Assembly: GCA_002702705.1 (NCBI GenBank)
Contig: PABH01000049.1
Location: 62,001-126,000 of the forward strand
Direction: 5' to 3'
Origin: Anaerolineaceae bacterium
GTDB taxonomy: Bacteria > Chloroflexota > Anaerolineae > Anaerolineales > Anaerolineaceae
DNA: 64,000 nt
The notes under the pieces were generated by a model. That model did not search any database and was not told where the DNA came from. It saw nothing but the letters and a program-made list of their open reading frames with translations. This document shows, one piece after another, positions 1 to 8,151 of this stretch. Position 1 is the stretch's first letter, and each line of letters starts with the position of its first letter. The position numbers were made by a program, and so were the translations under genes.

Positions 1-783
1 GTGGTAACCAGGGAACAATGGCCAGGTTTTCTGCCATGACTTTTAATTCTTCAGACCGGACCGGATCCGATTCATCTTCAGCCAGGGTTAAGCACAAGGT
101 CCTATATTTTTTGGCCAATTCTTTTGGCAATAAGGACGCAGTCAGCATGGCTCGTAACTGCGCTCCTTTGTTTCCTTGTTTTTCGTCAGGGGTGAGCGCT
201 GTATATTTTTCTTGTAGATCCTGATGGATGCCCAACCAACCTACTGCCAGTACGCGGGCATAATCCGGAATGAGGTGCCCGCTGGTGGGACCGGCGTTCC
301 CATAACCGTGATCGTGAAACCACAATAAAGCTGCCCGAACACCGTTTTTGCCTTCAATGCGGTTTAAGTAGTCACGCGTTTGTTTTTCATCCAGACAGGC
401 GGAGGTCATGATATTAAACCTTGCCCCTGCAATCAGGTCACCCGGCAGCATTTCCTGCGGCAGATAATTCACCATCACCTCTTTTACAAACCAGGCACGA
501 CGTTCGGGCAGGGACCAATTCCAAAAATCGGAATCCAATTTCACAGGTAAAGCTGTTTGTTTAAATGAAGAGCGGAAAGTCCTTAAAAAGCTGTAGGTTT
601 CCGGTACGATGTGAAAACTACCTTCTTCGTATTGAAAATCCCAGGGTGTGCCTGTGGTCCAGGCGGTATATTCATTATTCCACTTACGCTTTACACCCAA
701 AAAATAATAATCACGCAGCCACTGAATGCGAGGAGAAAGGTTTTTGGTTTGTTTAATACCAAAAGCTGAAACGGCTGTTTCCA
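1..783 (-). CDS. Glycyl radical enzyme, pyruvate formate-lyase-like, N-terminal part (cut by window edge)
   Basis: The first 261 residues of a large enzyme that runs off the left edge; the region is open to base 1. The start is fixed by a GGAGG five bases before the ATG at 783. Residues 45-170 resemble the PFL-like domain of glycyl radical enzymes: an FNIMTSAC stretch near 113-120 and HDHGYGNAGPTSGH at 147-160 followed by IPDYARVL, the family pattern G-H-x(3)-D-Y-x-x-V-L. These enzymes use a backbone glycyl radical made by a separate SAM-radical activase to cleave C-C, C-N, C-O or C-S bonds under anoxia. The active-site Cys and the glycine loop lie outside the window, so the substrate cannot be named. 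It sits 84 bp downstream of a FadR-type regulator on the same strand, which probably controls it. No activase is visible. Confidence 0.72.
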
Positions 784-867
784 TACAAACCTCCTTTAAA
801 GAACCTAATCAATTGTTATATAAAAAAAGGGTAATGGTTTGAAATAACCGATAAAATCCCCGCTGGA

Positions 868-1602
868 TTAAGCCAGGGGGAGGATGGACAAAAGATGTTT
901 TTCACCATGCTGCAGCATTTGTGACATAACCGCCGCAGCCTGATCCGGGTCCTGGTTTTCAATGGCGGTTAATAACTGTTGGTGAAAATCAACCAGTTCA
1001 TCAGCGACCAAACCGGATGGATACGCTCGATAAAAAGCTCCGGCCAGGTTGGTATGTACTTGTTTTAAGGAATTGAGGATCAGGGCATACATCAAGTTAC
1101 CCGAGGCAGCGGCAATTAATTGATGGACATTAAAATCATAGGTTACCAGTGCCGGGATATTGGATGGGTTCAGCGATTTGCGTTCGTTCACCAGTGCTTT
1201 AAATTCCATCAAGTCTGCTTCACTGCGGTTAAGCGCCGCCAGCCGGGCGGTTTCAGTTTCTATTAATAAACGGGCAGCAATCAGACTGGAAAGTAACTGC
1301 GGCTGATAAACCCCGTCTTTGTGTTGGATAAGGGTCATTAATAAAGCAATTGATCCATCTCGCCGAAAATCACACACAAAAACACCCCGGCGGGGTTCGA
1401 TTCGCACCAATCCTTTGGCATCCAATGTAACAATGGCCTGGTGCAAAACTGGCCGGCTGACGCCTAATTGGGCTGCCAGGTCCCGCTCTGAGGGCAGTCG
1501 TTCCCCCGCTTCAAAAACGCCGGAAACGATCAAGCCTTCCAATTTTTGTACACACGCATCCTGCAAACTGACGGATTGGATTGGATCAATTCTTCTGCTC
1601 AT
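868..1602 (-). CDS. FadR-type GntR transcriptional regulator
   Basis: A 244-residue regulator. Residues 14-78 form a GntR winged helix (RLPSERDLAAQLGVSRP is the recognition region), and residues 95-225 form an FCD ligand-binding domain with Asp156 and His160 in the usual metal-site spacing D-x3-H. The start at 1602 is chosen because AGGAG lies four bases before the ATG; an upstream TTG at 1674 falls in the -35 box of its own promoter. FCD regulators typically sense small organic acids or sugar acids and repress the neighbouring catabolic genes. The next gene downstream on the same strand is the glycyl radical enzyme, so control of that enzyme is a reasonable inference. Ligand unknown. Confidence 0.9.
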   Translation of the reverse strand: MSRRIDPIQSVSLQDACVQKLEGLIVSGVFEAGERLPSERDLAAQLGVSRPVLHQAIVTLDAKGLVRIEPRRGVFVCDFRRDGSIALLMTLIQHKDGVYQPQLLSSLIAARLLIETETARLAALNRSEADLMEFKALVNERKSLNPSNIPALVTYDFNVHQLIAAASGNLMYALILNSLKQVHTNLAGAFYRAYPSGLVADELVDFHQQLLTAIENQDPDQAAAVMSQMLQHGEKHLLSILPLA

Positions 1603-1644
1603 AAAACTCCTCTTAATCTGGTAAAACCACCAGCCACTAAAAAT

Positions 1645-1674
1645 AGTATACAAAAATAATCGGGGTAGAGTCAA
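1645..1674 (-). promoter_or_regulatory. Promoter of the FadR-type regulator, with possible operator
   Basis: On the minus strand TTGACT (1674-1669) and TATACT (1650-1645) are separated by 18 bp. The -10 box sits inside the near-palindrome TTGTATACTA (1653-1644), which is placed where an autoregulatory GntR site would be expected. The operator reading is inference. Confidence 0.5.
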
Positions 1675-1851
1675 GTAGAGAAAATTTTAAATAGCATTCG
1701 CTGCCAATTGGACTTGGTTGATGTTTACGATTATTGTTTATGCTATTAAAGGTTGGTAATCTCTTTTTAAATTAAAGGAATATACAATTTACCCTTTATA
1801 ACGAGGTTGTTTATTTATAATAGGGATACCTTAAATTTATAAAGAGAAATC

Positions 1852-3216
1852 ATGAAGACAAAGATTAAAACCCTTCTATGTTTATCCGTACCATTCTTAA
1901 TCGTTCTTTCTTCTTGCACAAGTGCAGGCAATGCGTCACAACCTGCCCCGATTGTGGTACCAACAAAAGAACAATCGAGCACTTCCACAAACCCGGTTAT
2001 GACACCAACGAAGTCCCTGTCGAGCCCCGAACAAACATCCGGTCTCCCTCTCGGTTTGACCTACCAGCAACCGGATGGTAACCGTGTGGTTCAAGGCGAG
2101 GGCGGCTCAGAAGAAATCACTGTTGAAATTCAACTGGCTGGCAAACCGATGTGGTTGGTCAGTCTGCCTTATCAAGAAAAATCAGTATGGTACGTCGCGT
2201 TGGAGGATAGCAGCGGACAGGCCTTTGAAATTGAGGGTGAGGATGTATTTCAGATATCATTGGAGACGATGGACTTACCCGCAGGCCAACCACCTGTTTT
2301 GAAAACTACAGTTGATGGGGTGGCCTTACTACCGCAGCCGGAAGATGGCGCTCTTTTCAGCCACCCAATTCTCTTAAACGATGGGAGAATGGTTTATCTA
2401 TCTGGTGAGGGAGACTTAATTACCATTCACAATGAAGGAAAAAACCGCCTTGAAGTGAATGCCCTGCCGGATGCTCGTGTCTTGTCGGATGGAACGGGAA
2501 GGGTGTTGCTTTTATCTGGCCCAACCGAAAATTATCCCCATGATGTGTTGGGCGATGCCATTGAGGCCAGTTCCATAACCCTGGTGGACTTTAATCAGGA
2601 CCCGGCCGAAGTTTCTGTGATTGAAGTACCGGCTGGTGAAGTGATTGAAGGCATCAGTCCACTCTGGGTTGACCTGGATGGTGACGGCAGCCGGGAGATC
2701 GTGGTGACCCAGAGCAACGACAAAAATGGTGCTCGATTGGTGGTTTACCGCGAAGACGGCAGCCAAATGGCGAGTGGTGAGGCGATTGGTTTGGGTTTTC
2801 GTTGGCGGCACCAATTGGCTGCTGCCCAGTTTGTCAGTGGGGGACCTCTTGAAATTGCCGTCACACGTACGCCGCATATTAGCGGTGTGGTGGAAATATA
2901 CCAAATCAAGGGCGATCAATTGGAAATCGTAACATCCTTAAGCGGATACAGCACCCACAGAATCGATTCACGTAACCTCGATTCTGCGCTGGTAATGGAT
3001 TTAAACGGTGATGGCTTGCCTTCGCTTGTAGTACCTGACCAGGAGAAAAATCGACTGGTAGCCCTTCAAATGAACGGAGGGGAATTAAAACCGGTCTGGT
3101 TTGCAACATTACGAGGAAAACTCATCACCAATCTAAGTGCTGTTTCCAGCGGGGATGGAATTTGGTTGGGCGCAGGGACGACTGAAAACACGTTAAAATT
3201 GTGGTTTTTTCGGTAA
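1852..3216 (+). CDS. Lipoprotein with FG-GAP/VCBS-like repeats
   Basis: A 454-residue exported lipoprotein. A hydrophobic signal ends in VLSSC, so Cys22 is the likely lipidated residue, followed by a Ser/Thr/Pro-rich linker (residues 23-65). Two calcium-binding-like DLDGDG / DLNGDG motifs occur near residues 273 and 384 within FG-GAP-type beta-propeller blades (DxDGDGxxEIVV). A short purine-rich sequence AAAGAGA precedes the ATG, and a TATAAT at 1816-1821 may be its -10 box. FG-GAP proteins usually bind ligands or surfaces outside the cell; no catalytic motif is visible. No operon partner: the next gene is 330 bp away. Confidence 0.75.
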   Translation: MKTKIKTLLCLSVPFLIVLSSCTSAGNASQPAPIVVPTKEQSSTSTNPVMTPTKSLSSPEQTSGLPLGLTYQQPDGNRVVQGEGGSEEITVEIQLAGKPMWLVSLPYQEKSVWYVALEDSSGQAFEIEGEDVFQISLETMDLPAGQPPVLKTTVDGVALLPQPEDGALFSHPILLNDGRMVYLSGEGDLITIHNEGKNRLEVNALPDARVLSDGTGRVLLLSGPTENYPHDVLGDAIEASSITLVDFNQDPAEVSVIEVPAGEVIEGISPLWVDLDGDGSREIVVTQSNDKNGARLVVYREDGSQMASGEAIGLGFRWRHQLAAAQFVSGGPLEIAVTRTPHISGVVEIYQIKGDQLEIVTSLSGYSTHRIDSRNLDSALVMDLNGDGLPSLVVPDQEKNRLVALQMNGGELKPVWFATLRGKLITNLSAVSSGDGIWLGAGTTENTLKLWFFR

Positions 3217-3543
3217 AAAGCATCAGGTTATTGTGAACGACTCGCACAAAAATCAGGGAAAAATGTTGTAATTTGAACGAAGCGCTTGATGATATTTATC
3301 GTTCATTGGAGATTATTTTTTTTGTAAAATTTTCTAGGTGCAATCAAGTAATCCTAAACATTGGGACAGTGGTACTTCGTCTTTATCGGCCTACATAACT
3401 AATCCTTTGGCTGTTTATCTTTTTTTGGTTGTGACTATAATCAACAGATGTGCCTAATTTCTGATTTACTTAATATGCTTTGTTGTGCTAGAGAATATTT
3501 ACCTTAACAATTAGGCCTTAAAAAACTTATTCGAGAGGTATAT
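3217..3543. other. Intergenic region without a recognised feature
   Basis: AT-rich spacer of 327 bp. A TATAAT at 3436-3441 could be a -10 box for the cupin gene, but no convincing -35 element is found. No gene, RNA or repeat was recognised. Confidence 0.5.
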
Positions 3544-3873
3544 ATGGAAATTGATAATATTCCGTTTGGAATTACCGATTGGAAAAAAATAGAACCGACA
3601 GAACATCCGGGGAAAACTGGTAAAGCGTTATGGTATACGCAGCAATTTGGAAATATCCGGGTACGACTGGTCGAATACTCACCCGGTTATTTTGCAAATC
3701 ATTGGTGTTCCAAAGGTCACATCCTGTTTTGTGTAGAGGGCGAACTACATACAGAGCTTGAAGATGGCAGGAAGTTTATCCTGACTCCGGGCACCAGCTA
3801 CCAGGTTGCAGATAACGCCGAGCCCCACCGTTCTCATACCCCCAGTGGAGCAACACTATTTATTGTTGATTAA
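3544..3873 (+). CDS. Small cupin protein (DHCW-motif type)
   Basis: A 109-residue single-domain cupin. The motif NHWCSKGH at 52-59 matches the position of the DHCW motif for which this small family is named, with Asn replacing Asp. It is followed by the cupin core GELHTELEDG and the second box with His95 and His98. Such proteins bind one metal ion in a beta-barrel; substrates of the family are not known to me. GAGAGG lies six bases before the ATG. It stands alone, with the SRP RNA gene downstream. Confidence 0.8.
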   Translation: MEIDNIPFGITDWKKIEPTEHPGKTGKALWYTQQFGNIRVRLVEYSPGYFANHWCSKGHILFCVEGELHTELEDGRKFILTPGTSYQVADNAEPHRSHTPSGATLFIVD

Positions 3874-3968
3874 GGTTTTGGAAAATTATTATTTATAGGT
3901 TTATAAAACAAGAAACGATCATTTTACCGGTGGTCTTATTTGTTTGTTATGTTGTCTAAAACAAATCA

Positions 3969-3998
3969 TTGACAGAAGTTACTGCTGTTTGGTATCCT
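3969..3998 (+). promoter_or_regulatory. Promoter of the SRP RNA
   Basis: A perfect TTGACA at 3969-3974 and TATCCT at 3993-3998 are separated by 18 bp. The predicted start falls at about 4006, exactly at the 5' end of the SRP RNA fold. Confidence 0.65.
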
Positions 3999-4006
3999 TT
4001 ATGCGT

Positions 4007-4108
4007 CTGGGTGGGGCCGGCGCGGCGGAAACCTTCGAACCCCGTCAGGTCCGAGAGGAAGCAGCGGTAAGGAGGTCCTTCTGGGTGCCGCCGGGAACCC
4101 TGCCCGGA
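4007..4108 (+). ncRNA. ffs: Bacterial small SRP RNA (4.5S RNA)
   Basis: The conserved domain IV core is visible: GTCAGGTCC, a GAGA tetraloop, then GGAAGCAGC and GGTAAGG (4044-4072). It is flanked by long complementary arms, a 5' G-rich arm (about 4008-4027) and a 3' C-rich arm (about 4086-4107) ending in CCCTGCCC. This is the RNA that binds Ffh and directs membrane proteins to FtsY and the translocon. Ends are set by the pairing arms and may be off by a few bases. Confidence 0.95.
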
Positions 4109-4186
4109 TATTTTTATTAAGAATGGCGGAAAGTGTTGTGCGGCAAGCCCAAAGGGCAAAGGAAAGAAGCCGCATTTTTATAAATT

Positions 4187-5086
4187 ATGAGTGAAAAACC
4201 CCCCGTATGTAGTTATGAAGGCTCCGATTACCAGACTTCTTTTTGGGAAAAAGGCGGCCGGGCTTATGAAGACGCCTGTGAAGTGATTGCGCTGAAACGG
4301 CTGATGCCAACCCAGGGTAAGTTATTATTGGAACTGGGGGCTGGTGCCGGTCGAAATACGCCGCGTTATACCGGTTATGAACGGATTGTATTGTTAGATT
4401 ATTCGCGCACCCAGCTGGAGCAGGCTCAGGCAGCTTTAGGGCAAGATGAACGGTATATTTATGTTACTGCCGATGCGTATTGTTTGCCTTTTGTGGAAGG
4501 TTTGTTTGATGGAGCCACCATGATCCGCACCCTACATCACATGGCGGATGCCCGCTTGGTTTTGGAACAAGTGCGGTCAGTCCTGCAACAAAACGCGGTT
4601 TTTATTTTGGAATTTGCCAACAAACAAAATATTAAAGCGATTATTCGTTATTTGTTACGAAAACAAAGCTGGAGTCCCTTTTCTCCGGAGCCTGTTGAAT
4701 TTGCAGCCTTAAACTTTGACTTTCACCCGGCTACGGTGCGGTCCTGGCTGCAGTTAGCAAAATTCACCGTTGAACGACAGTTGACCGTTTCTCACTTCCG
4801 GATTGGTTTTATCAAAAAGATCGTTCCGTTAAAAATCCTGGTTTGGTTGGATAGTATGGCCCAATTAACCGGTGAAGCATGGCAGTTAAGCCCCAGTGTT
4901 TTTACGCGTAACCGCGCCGTGGGAGCCAGCTCAATGGCAGTGCCCGGCAGCTTTTTTAAATGCCCCGCTTGTGGTAACCCCTTAGAAGATACACCACCCC
5001 GGTTGGTTTGTTCAAAGTGTGGACAAATTTATCCGGTTAAAGATGGCATCTATGAATTCCGCTTGGATGTTTTAAATTCTAAATAA
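4187..5086 (+). CDS. Class I SAM-dependent methyltransferase with C-terminal zinc ribbon
   Basis: A 299-residue protein with a Methyltransf_11-type Rossmann fold: motif I LELGAGAGRNTPRY near residue 47, an acidic end of strand 2 (VLLDYS) and the post-motif region PFVEGLFDGATMIRTLHH. The C-terminus (about 262-290) has two Cys-x2-Cys pairs, CPACGNP and CSKCGQ, as in Trm112-like zinc ribbons. No clear ribosome binding site was found, so the start is the first ATG in frame. The gene directly follows the SRP RNA. Substrate unknown; a small molecule, lipid or quinone is as likely as a protein. Confidence 0.8.
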   Translation: MSEKPPVCSYEGSDYQTSFWEKGGRAYEDACEVIALKRLMPTQGKLLLELGAGAGRNTPRYTGYERIVLLDYSRTQLEQAQAALGQDERYIYVTADAYCLPFVEGLFDGATMIRTLHHMADARLVLEQVRSVLQQNAVFILEFANKQNIKAIIRYLLRKQSWSPFSPEPVEFAALNFDFHPATVRSWLQLAKFTVERQLTVSHFRIGFIKKIVPLKILVWLDSMAQLTGEAWQLSPSVFTRNRAVGASSMAVPGSFFKCPACGNPLEDTPPRLVCSKCGQIYPVKDGIYEFRLDVLNSK

Positions 5087-5122
5087 TAATCAAACGCTGC
5101 GTACGCAGCGTTCGATTATTAT
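5083..5122. terminator. Bidirectional terminator hairpin
   Basis: A 19-bp inverted repeat (AATAATAATC arm, CGCTGC/GCAGCG core around GTAC) lies between two converging methyltransferase genes and overlaps both stop regions. T-runs follow on the plus side and A/T-rich sequence on the other, so it can serve both genes. Confidence 0.75.
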
Positions 5123-5853
5123 TTTTTCTCTACAACCCAAAAATGGGATAATCCAAAAATTTGAAGCGGGGTTTTTTCTAAAAATTGCAAAACCGCACGT
5201 AAGACTTTGCCCAGGGCCGGTTTACGATGGATGATATTATCATACGCACCAAAAATAATTTGCTGTTTTATGATGGTGACCGGTAAATCTTTAAATTTCT
5301 TTTTCAGGTCACGACGGGTATAAACCTCAACATGGGGCGCCAGTTTGTCGCGCCATTTGCGGGGCAGGTAATTGATGAAGGGGATGTTGCCAAATTTGTA
5401 GTTCCCCCGCCAATACAAACCGTGTGTTTCGAATGGATATCCCCGGTTGGGGCAGAATAAAATCAATCGGCCGCCGGGTTTTAACGTGCGAATCATTTCT
5501 TGCACGGCCAAATTATCGTTTTCAACATGCTCCAGCACCTCGTTACTGAGGATGAGATCAAAACTATTTTCAGGCATGGGAAGATATTCCCCCACCCCGC
5601 ACAGCACCTGATTAACGCGGGTTTTGGTTTCCCGAGTTCGTTCCAGTTCCACATCCAAACCGATTGCTTGTTTGGCATCGACCGCCAAACGAGAGAGATA
5701 AGCCCCCAACCCGACCCCGTTTTCAAAAACAACGCCGGATAGCCGTTCTCCCGCTGCCTCTTGGATCATCTTTAAACGCCGTTCCTGCCCTGCGCGCCAC
5801 ACGTAGGAAGGTTCGCCACGCAAAGCGGCTTTATCGGAATGGGTAGTTGTCAT
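5119..5853 (-). CDS. Class I SAM-dependent methyltransferase
   Basis: A 244-residue methyltransferase: a variant motif I (VFENGVGLGAYLSRLA), acidic strand 2 (GLDVELERT), then SFDLILSNEVLEHVENDN and LKPGGRLILFCPN, typical of the Methyltransf_11 group. The ATG at 5853 is preferred because AAAGGA lies nine bases upstream; a TTG at 5877 would include that site in the coding region. Its C-terminal half has a basic, hydrophobic stretch resembling lipid- or sugar-modifying methyltransferases, but the substrate cannot be assigned. It converges on the 4187-5086 methyltransferase. Confidence 0.8.
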   Translation of the reverse strand: MTTTHSDKAALRGEPSYVWRAGQERRLKMIQEAAGERLSGVVFENGVGLGAYLSRLAVDAKQAIGLDVELERTRETKTRVNQVLCGVGEYLPMPENSFDLILSNEVLEHVENDNLAVQEMIRTLKPGGRLILFCPNRGYPFETHGLYWRGNYKFGNIPFINYLPRKWRDKLAPHVEVYTRRDLKKKFKDLPVTIIKQQIIFGAYDNIIHRKPALGKVLRAVLQFLEKTPLQIFGLSHFWVVEKK

Positions 5854-5877
5854 AAGGATTGTTTCCTTTAATTTCAA

Positions 5878-6436
5878 ACGTTAAAATCTGCACCAATCCT
5901 ACCATAGGTACCATCACCCTGCAATTGTTGTTTATACTTGTTATTTACACTTGGTGCTGGTTGGATTTTTTCGAGATATGGCGAACCAATAACCTTGGCG
6001 CTCCTTTTTTATTGGGTTTGTGGGCATCTTTTTGGTAATTTTGGACCATTGTGCTTAGGGGTATCCCTTCATTATAGTTTGCTTCAGTCGTTTCTACTGG
6101 GAAGAGCTGTGAGTCGGGCAAACGGCGTTACTTGCCAATGAGCAAAATAAAACAAAAACCACTCCTTCTTAATGACACAATGGTTTGCCGGGAAAACTGG
6201 ACCTTACGTTTCATTTACCGCTATTTCGAGTTTAATTGGCTAAATGGGGATTCTCTAAGGAAAAATCTCGGTTTTAGCGTAATCACCTGGTCACCTGAAC
6301 AGGGCGTTTCTCCTGATTTTGGGCAGGAAAAAACTCTTCCCAATGTTGAGGAATGAAATCGTGCTTTTCTTTATACTTCAGAAACGCGGTAAAACGTTAG
6401 TTGTTATTTATATATTCATTTAAGGAGAAAAAATCG
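5878..6436. other. Intergenic region with one dispersed-repeat copy
   Basis: AT-rich spacer of about 560 bp. It holds one degenerate copy of the AGATTGCTTC-type repeat (6078-6178). Short open frames here lack ribosome binding sites and any recognisable sequence and are not called. Confidence 0.55.
6078..6178 (+). repeat. Dispersed repeat, GCTTCAGTCG ... CTCCTTCTTAATGACA type, copy 1
   Basis: It begins with TTTGCTTCAGTCGTTTC and ends with CTCCTTCTTAATGACAC, the same ends as copies at 7386-7495 and 7741-7851. The ends resemble the common bacterial intergenic sequence GATTGCTTCGCTCGCAATGAC split by a variable middle. Confidence 0.6.
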
Positions 6437-7297
6437 TTGTTAGAAGATAAATTTAAATTTTTGGATTTGGAACAAATTATTCAACTGCAAAGCAAGCCGG
6501 AACCATTTACCCCTGGTGAACCTTTATTTTGGGATGACCCATATATTTCGCAGCAAATGTTATCTGCCCATATTAATCCGAATAATGACCTTGCCAGCCG
6601 CCGGCCGGAGAAAATTGAACGTTCGGTTAACTGGTTAATCAGTCAGATGAATTTATATCAAAATAGTAAACTCTTGGATTTGGGGTGCGGCCCGGGTTTG
6701 TATGCCGCCCAATTCGCAAAAAAGGGGATTCAGGTGACAGGTGTCGATTATTCCAGGCGGTCAATTGATTATGCCAGGCAAGTGGCTCAAGAAGAAAATC
6801 TCAACATCACTTACCATTATCAAAATTATCTGACGTTTGATGAACGGGAACAATATGACGCAGCCGTGTTAATTTATGGTGATTTTTGTCCTTTATCACC
6901 TTCTCAACGAAGCCAACTGCTTAAAAACATTAAACAGGCGCTTAAACCGGGTGGTTATTTTGCATTGGATGTAACAACACCCCATCATCGAAAGAAATAT
7001 GGTGTGAAAAATGGGTGGTACGCTACGGATAAGGGTTTTTGGAAACCCGGTCCACATCTGGTTTTGGATGAAGGTTTTGATTACCCTGACCAGGATATCT
7101 TTTTAGATCAGTCCATCGTGGTTGAACCCAACCACAAAATCTCCGTCTACCGTAATTGGTTCCAGGATTACACAAAAGAACGCATCACAAAGGAATTGGC
7201 AGCCGGTGGATTTCAGGTTGAAGGTGTTTGGAGTGACTTGATGGGTACACCTTATGCGGAAGATACGGATTGGATTGGTGTCGTAACGCGGATATAA
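6437..7297 (+). CDS. Class I SAM-dependent methyltransferase
   Basis: A 286-residue protein with motif I LLDLGCGPGLYAAQFAKKG near residue 86, strand 2 GVDYSRRSIDYAR and a LKPGGYFALDV post motif (Methyltransf_25 type). The start is taken as the TTG at 6437 because AAGGAG ends nine bases before it; another TTG at 6401 has no such site. The C-terminal half (about 190-280) carries an additional strand-rich region with many Trp/Tyr/Asp residues. It is flanked on both sides by spacers filled with the same dispersed repeat. Substrate unknown. Confidence 0.82.
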   Translation: MLEDKFKFLDLEQIIQLQSKPEPFTPGEPLFWDDPYISQQMLSAHINPNNDLASRRPEKIERSVNWLISQMNLYQNSKLLDLGCGPGLYAAQFAKKGIQVTGVDYSRRSIDYARQVAQEENLNITYHYQNYLTFDEREQYDAAVLIYGDFCPLSPSQRSQLLKNIKQALKPGGYFALDVTTPHHRKKYGVKNGWYATDKGFWKPGPHLVLDEGFDYPDQDIFLDQSIVVEPNHKISVYRNWFQDYTKERITKELAAGGFQVEGVWSDLMGTPYAEDTDWIGVVTRI

Positions 7298-7385
7298 AAA
7301 AACGATCCGGTCAATTAAAAAAACATTTAAACAATTCGTTTCTTTAAGCATGCTATATCGCGGATTGATTGAAACTTTCCTCTGA

Positions 7386-7495
7386 ATCTCAGCAGATTGC
7401 TTCAGTCGCTTCTTTTGTGGCATGCTTAAATGCTTGGTTAGAAAGGCACCGTTTAAAAAAGGAAGCTCTGGTAAACCCGCTCCTTCTTAATGACA
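7386..7495 (+). repeat. Dispersed repeat, copy 2
   Basis: It begins AATCTCAGCAGATTGCTTC and ends GCTCCTTCTTAATGACA. It is the best match to copy 1 at the 3' end (15 identical bases). Confidence 0.65.
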
Positions 7496-7740
7496 AGATA
7501 AAATATTGGTTTAGATTTAACCCTGTGTTATCAAGTGACCATGTGTCATCAAGTGATCCTGTGTCATCGCGAAGCCGCGGATTTTGCTGGGAAATTTTGC
7601 TAAACAGAAAGAATATTAACGTGAAGCGGTTGTTTTTCGAGAGAAGCGGCTGTGGCGATCTAAAATCCCGGGAGTGTACGATCCTTTTGAGTATCCGGCA
7701 TCCAGGTGTTTTTTAATTATCCAATCTCACTGGATACATA

Positions 7741-7851
7741 ATCTCAATAGATTGCTTCAGTCGCTTCAACTTGAATGTTTTAGCGAATTTGGCAAAACGG
7801 GAAACCCGTGAAACGAGAAAACATGCCAAAACTGCTCCACCGCAATGACAC
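7741..7851 (+). repeat. Dispersed repeat, copy 3
   Basis: It begins ATCTCAATAGATTGCTTCAG and ends GCTCCACCGCAATGACACC, closer to the widespread bacterial form of this sequence than copies 1 and 2. Confidence 0.65.
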
Positions 7852-7886
7852 CATAGAATACATTTTAGTAAGTTTTGGTATGGGCT

Positions 7887-8147
7887 TTAAGGTAAATAGT
7901 CTTTATACCAATTACAAGCTAAATCTTTCCATTCTGGATTCATAGCGTTAACCAATGCTTCTTTCTTTTTCCGTGAACCTGCTTTGATTTGTTTTTCTCG
8001 AGCGATAGCGTCGTTAATATACTGAAATTCTTCATAGTAAACCAAATAGATTGTTTTATATTTGGATGTAAAACGGCTTCCCCCTTGGAAACGGTGGTTC
8101 GTATACCCTTCTGAAGAGGTTGTTGGTTAAGCCAGTGTAAATTGCAG
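7887..8147 (-). pseudogene. GIY-YIG nuclease-like gene, frameshifted and 5'-truncated
   Basis: Read on the minus strand, IYTGLTNNLFRRVYE (the GIY-YIG core) continues, after removing one extra C in GAACCACCG near 8097, into HRFQGGSRFTSKYKT, then LVYYEEFQ, AREKQIKAGSRKKKEAL and NPEWKDL. These are the conserved blocks of the UPF0213/YhbQ-like GIY-YIG family. The N-terminal strand and any start codon are missing, and the reading runs directly out of the stop codon of the methyltransferase upstream. With a truncation and a frameshift it is almost certainly dead. Such small genes are often multicopy in environmental genomes. Confidence 0.8.
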
Positions 8148-8151
8148 AAGG

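Larger units (their letters stand above)
7298..7886. other. Intergenic region with two dispersed-repeat copies
   Basis: About 590 bp without a supported gene. It contains two copies of the AGATTGCTTC repeat (7386-7495, 7741-7851) and a short direct repeat, AAGTGACCATGTGTCATC followed by AAGTGATCCTGTGTCATC (around 7531-7568). Confidence 0.55.

Noticed and set aside
3956-4159. Minus-strand open frame across the SRP RNA
   Set aside because: The conserved SRP RNA and its promoter explain the region; no protein similarity is visible.
5938-6356. Two short plus-strand open frames between methyltransferases
   Set aside because: No ribosome binding site or family resemblance; one covers a dispersed repeat.
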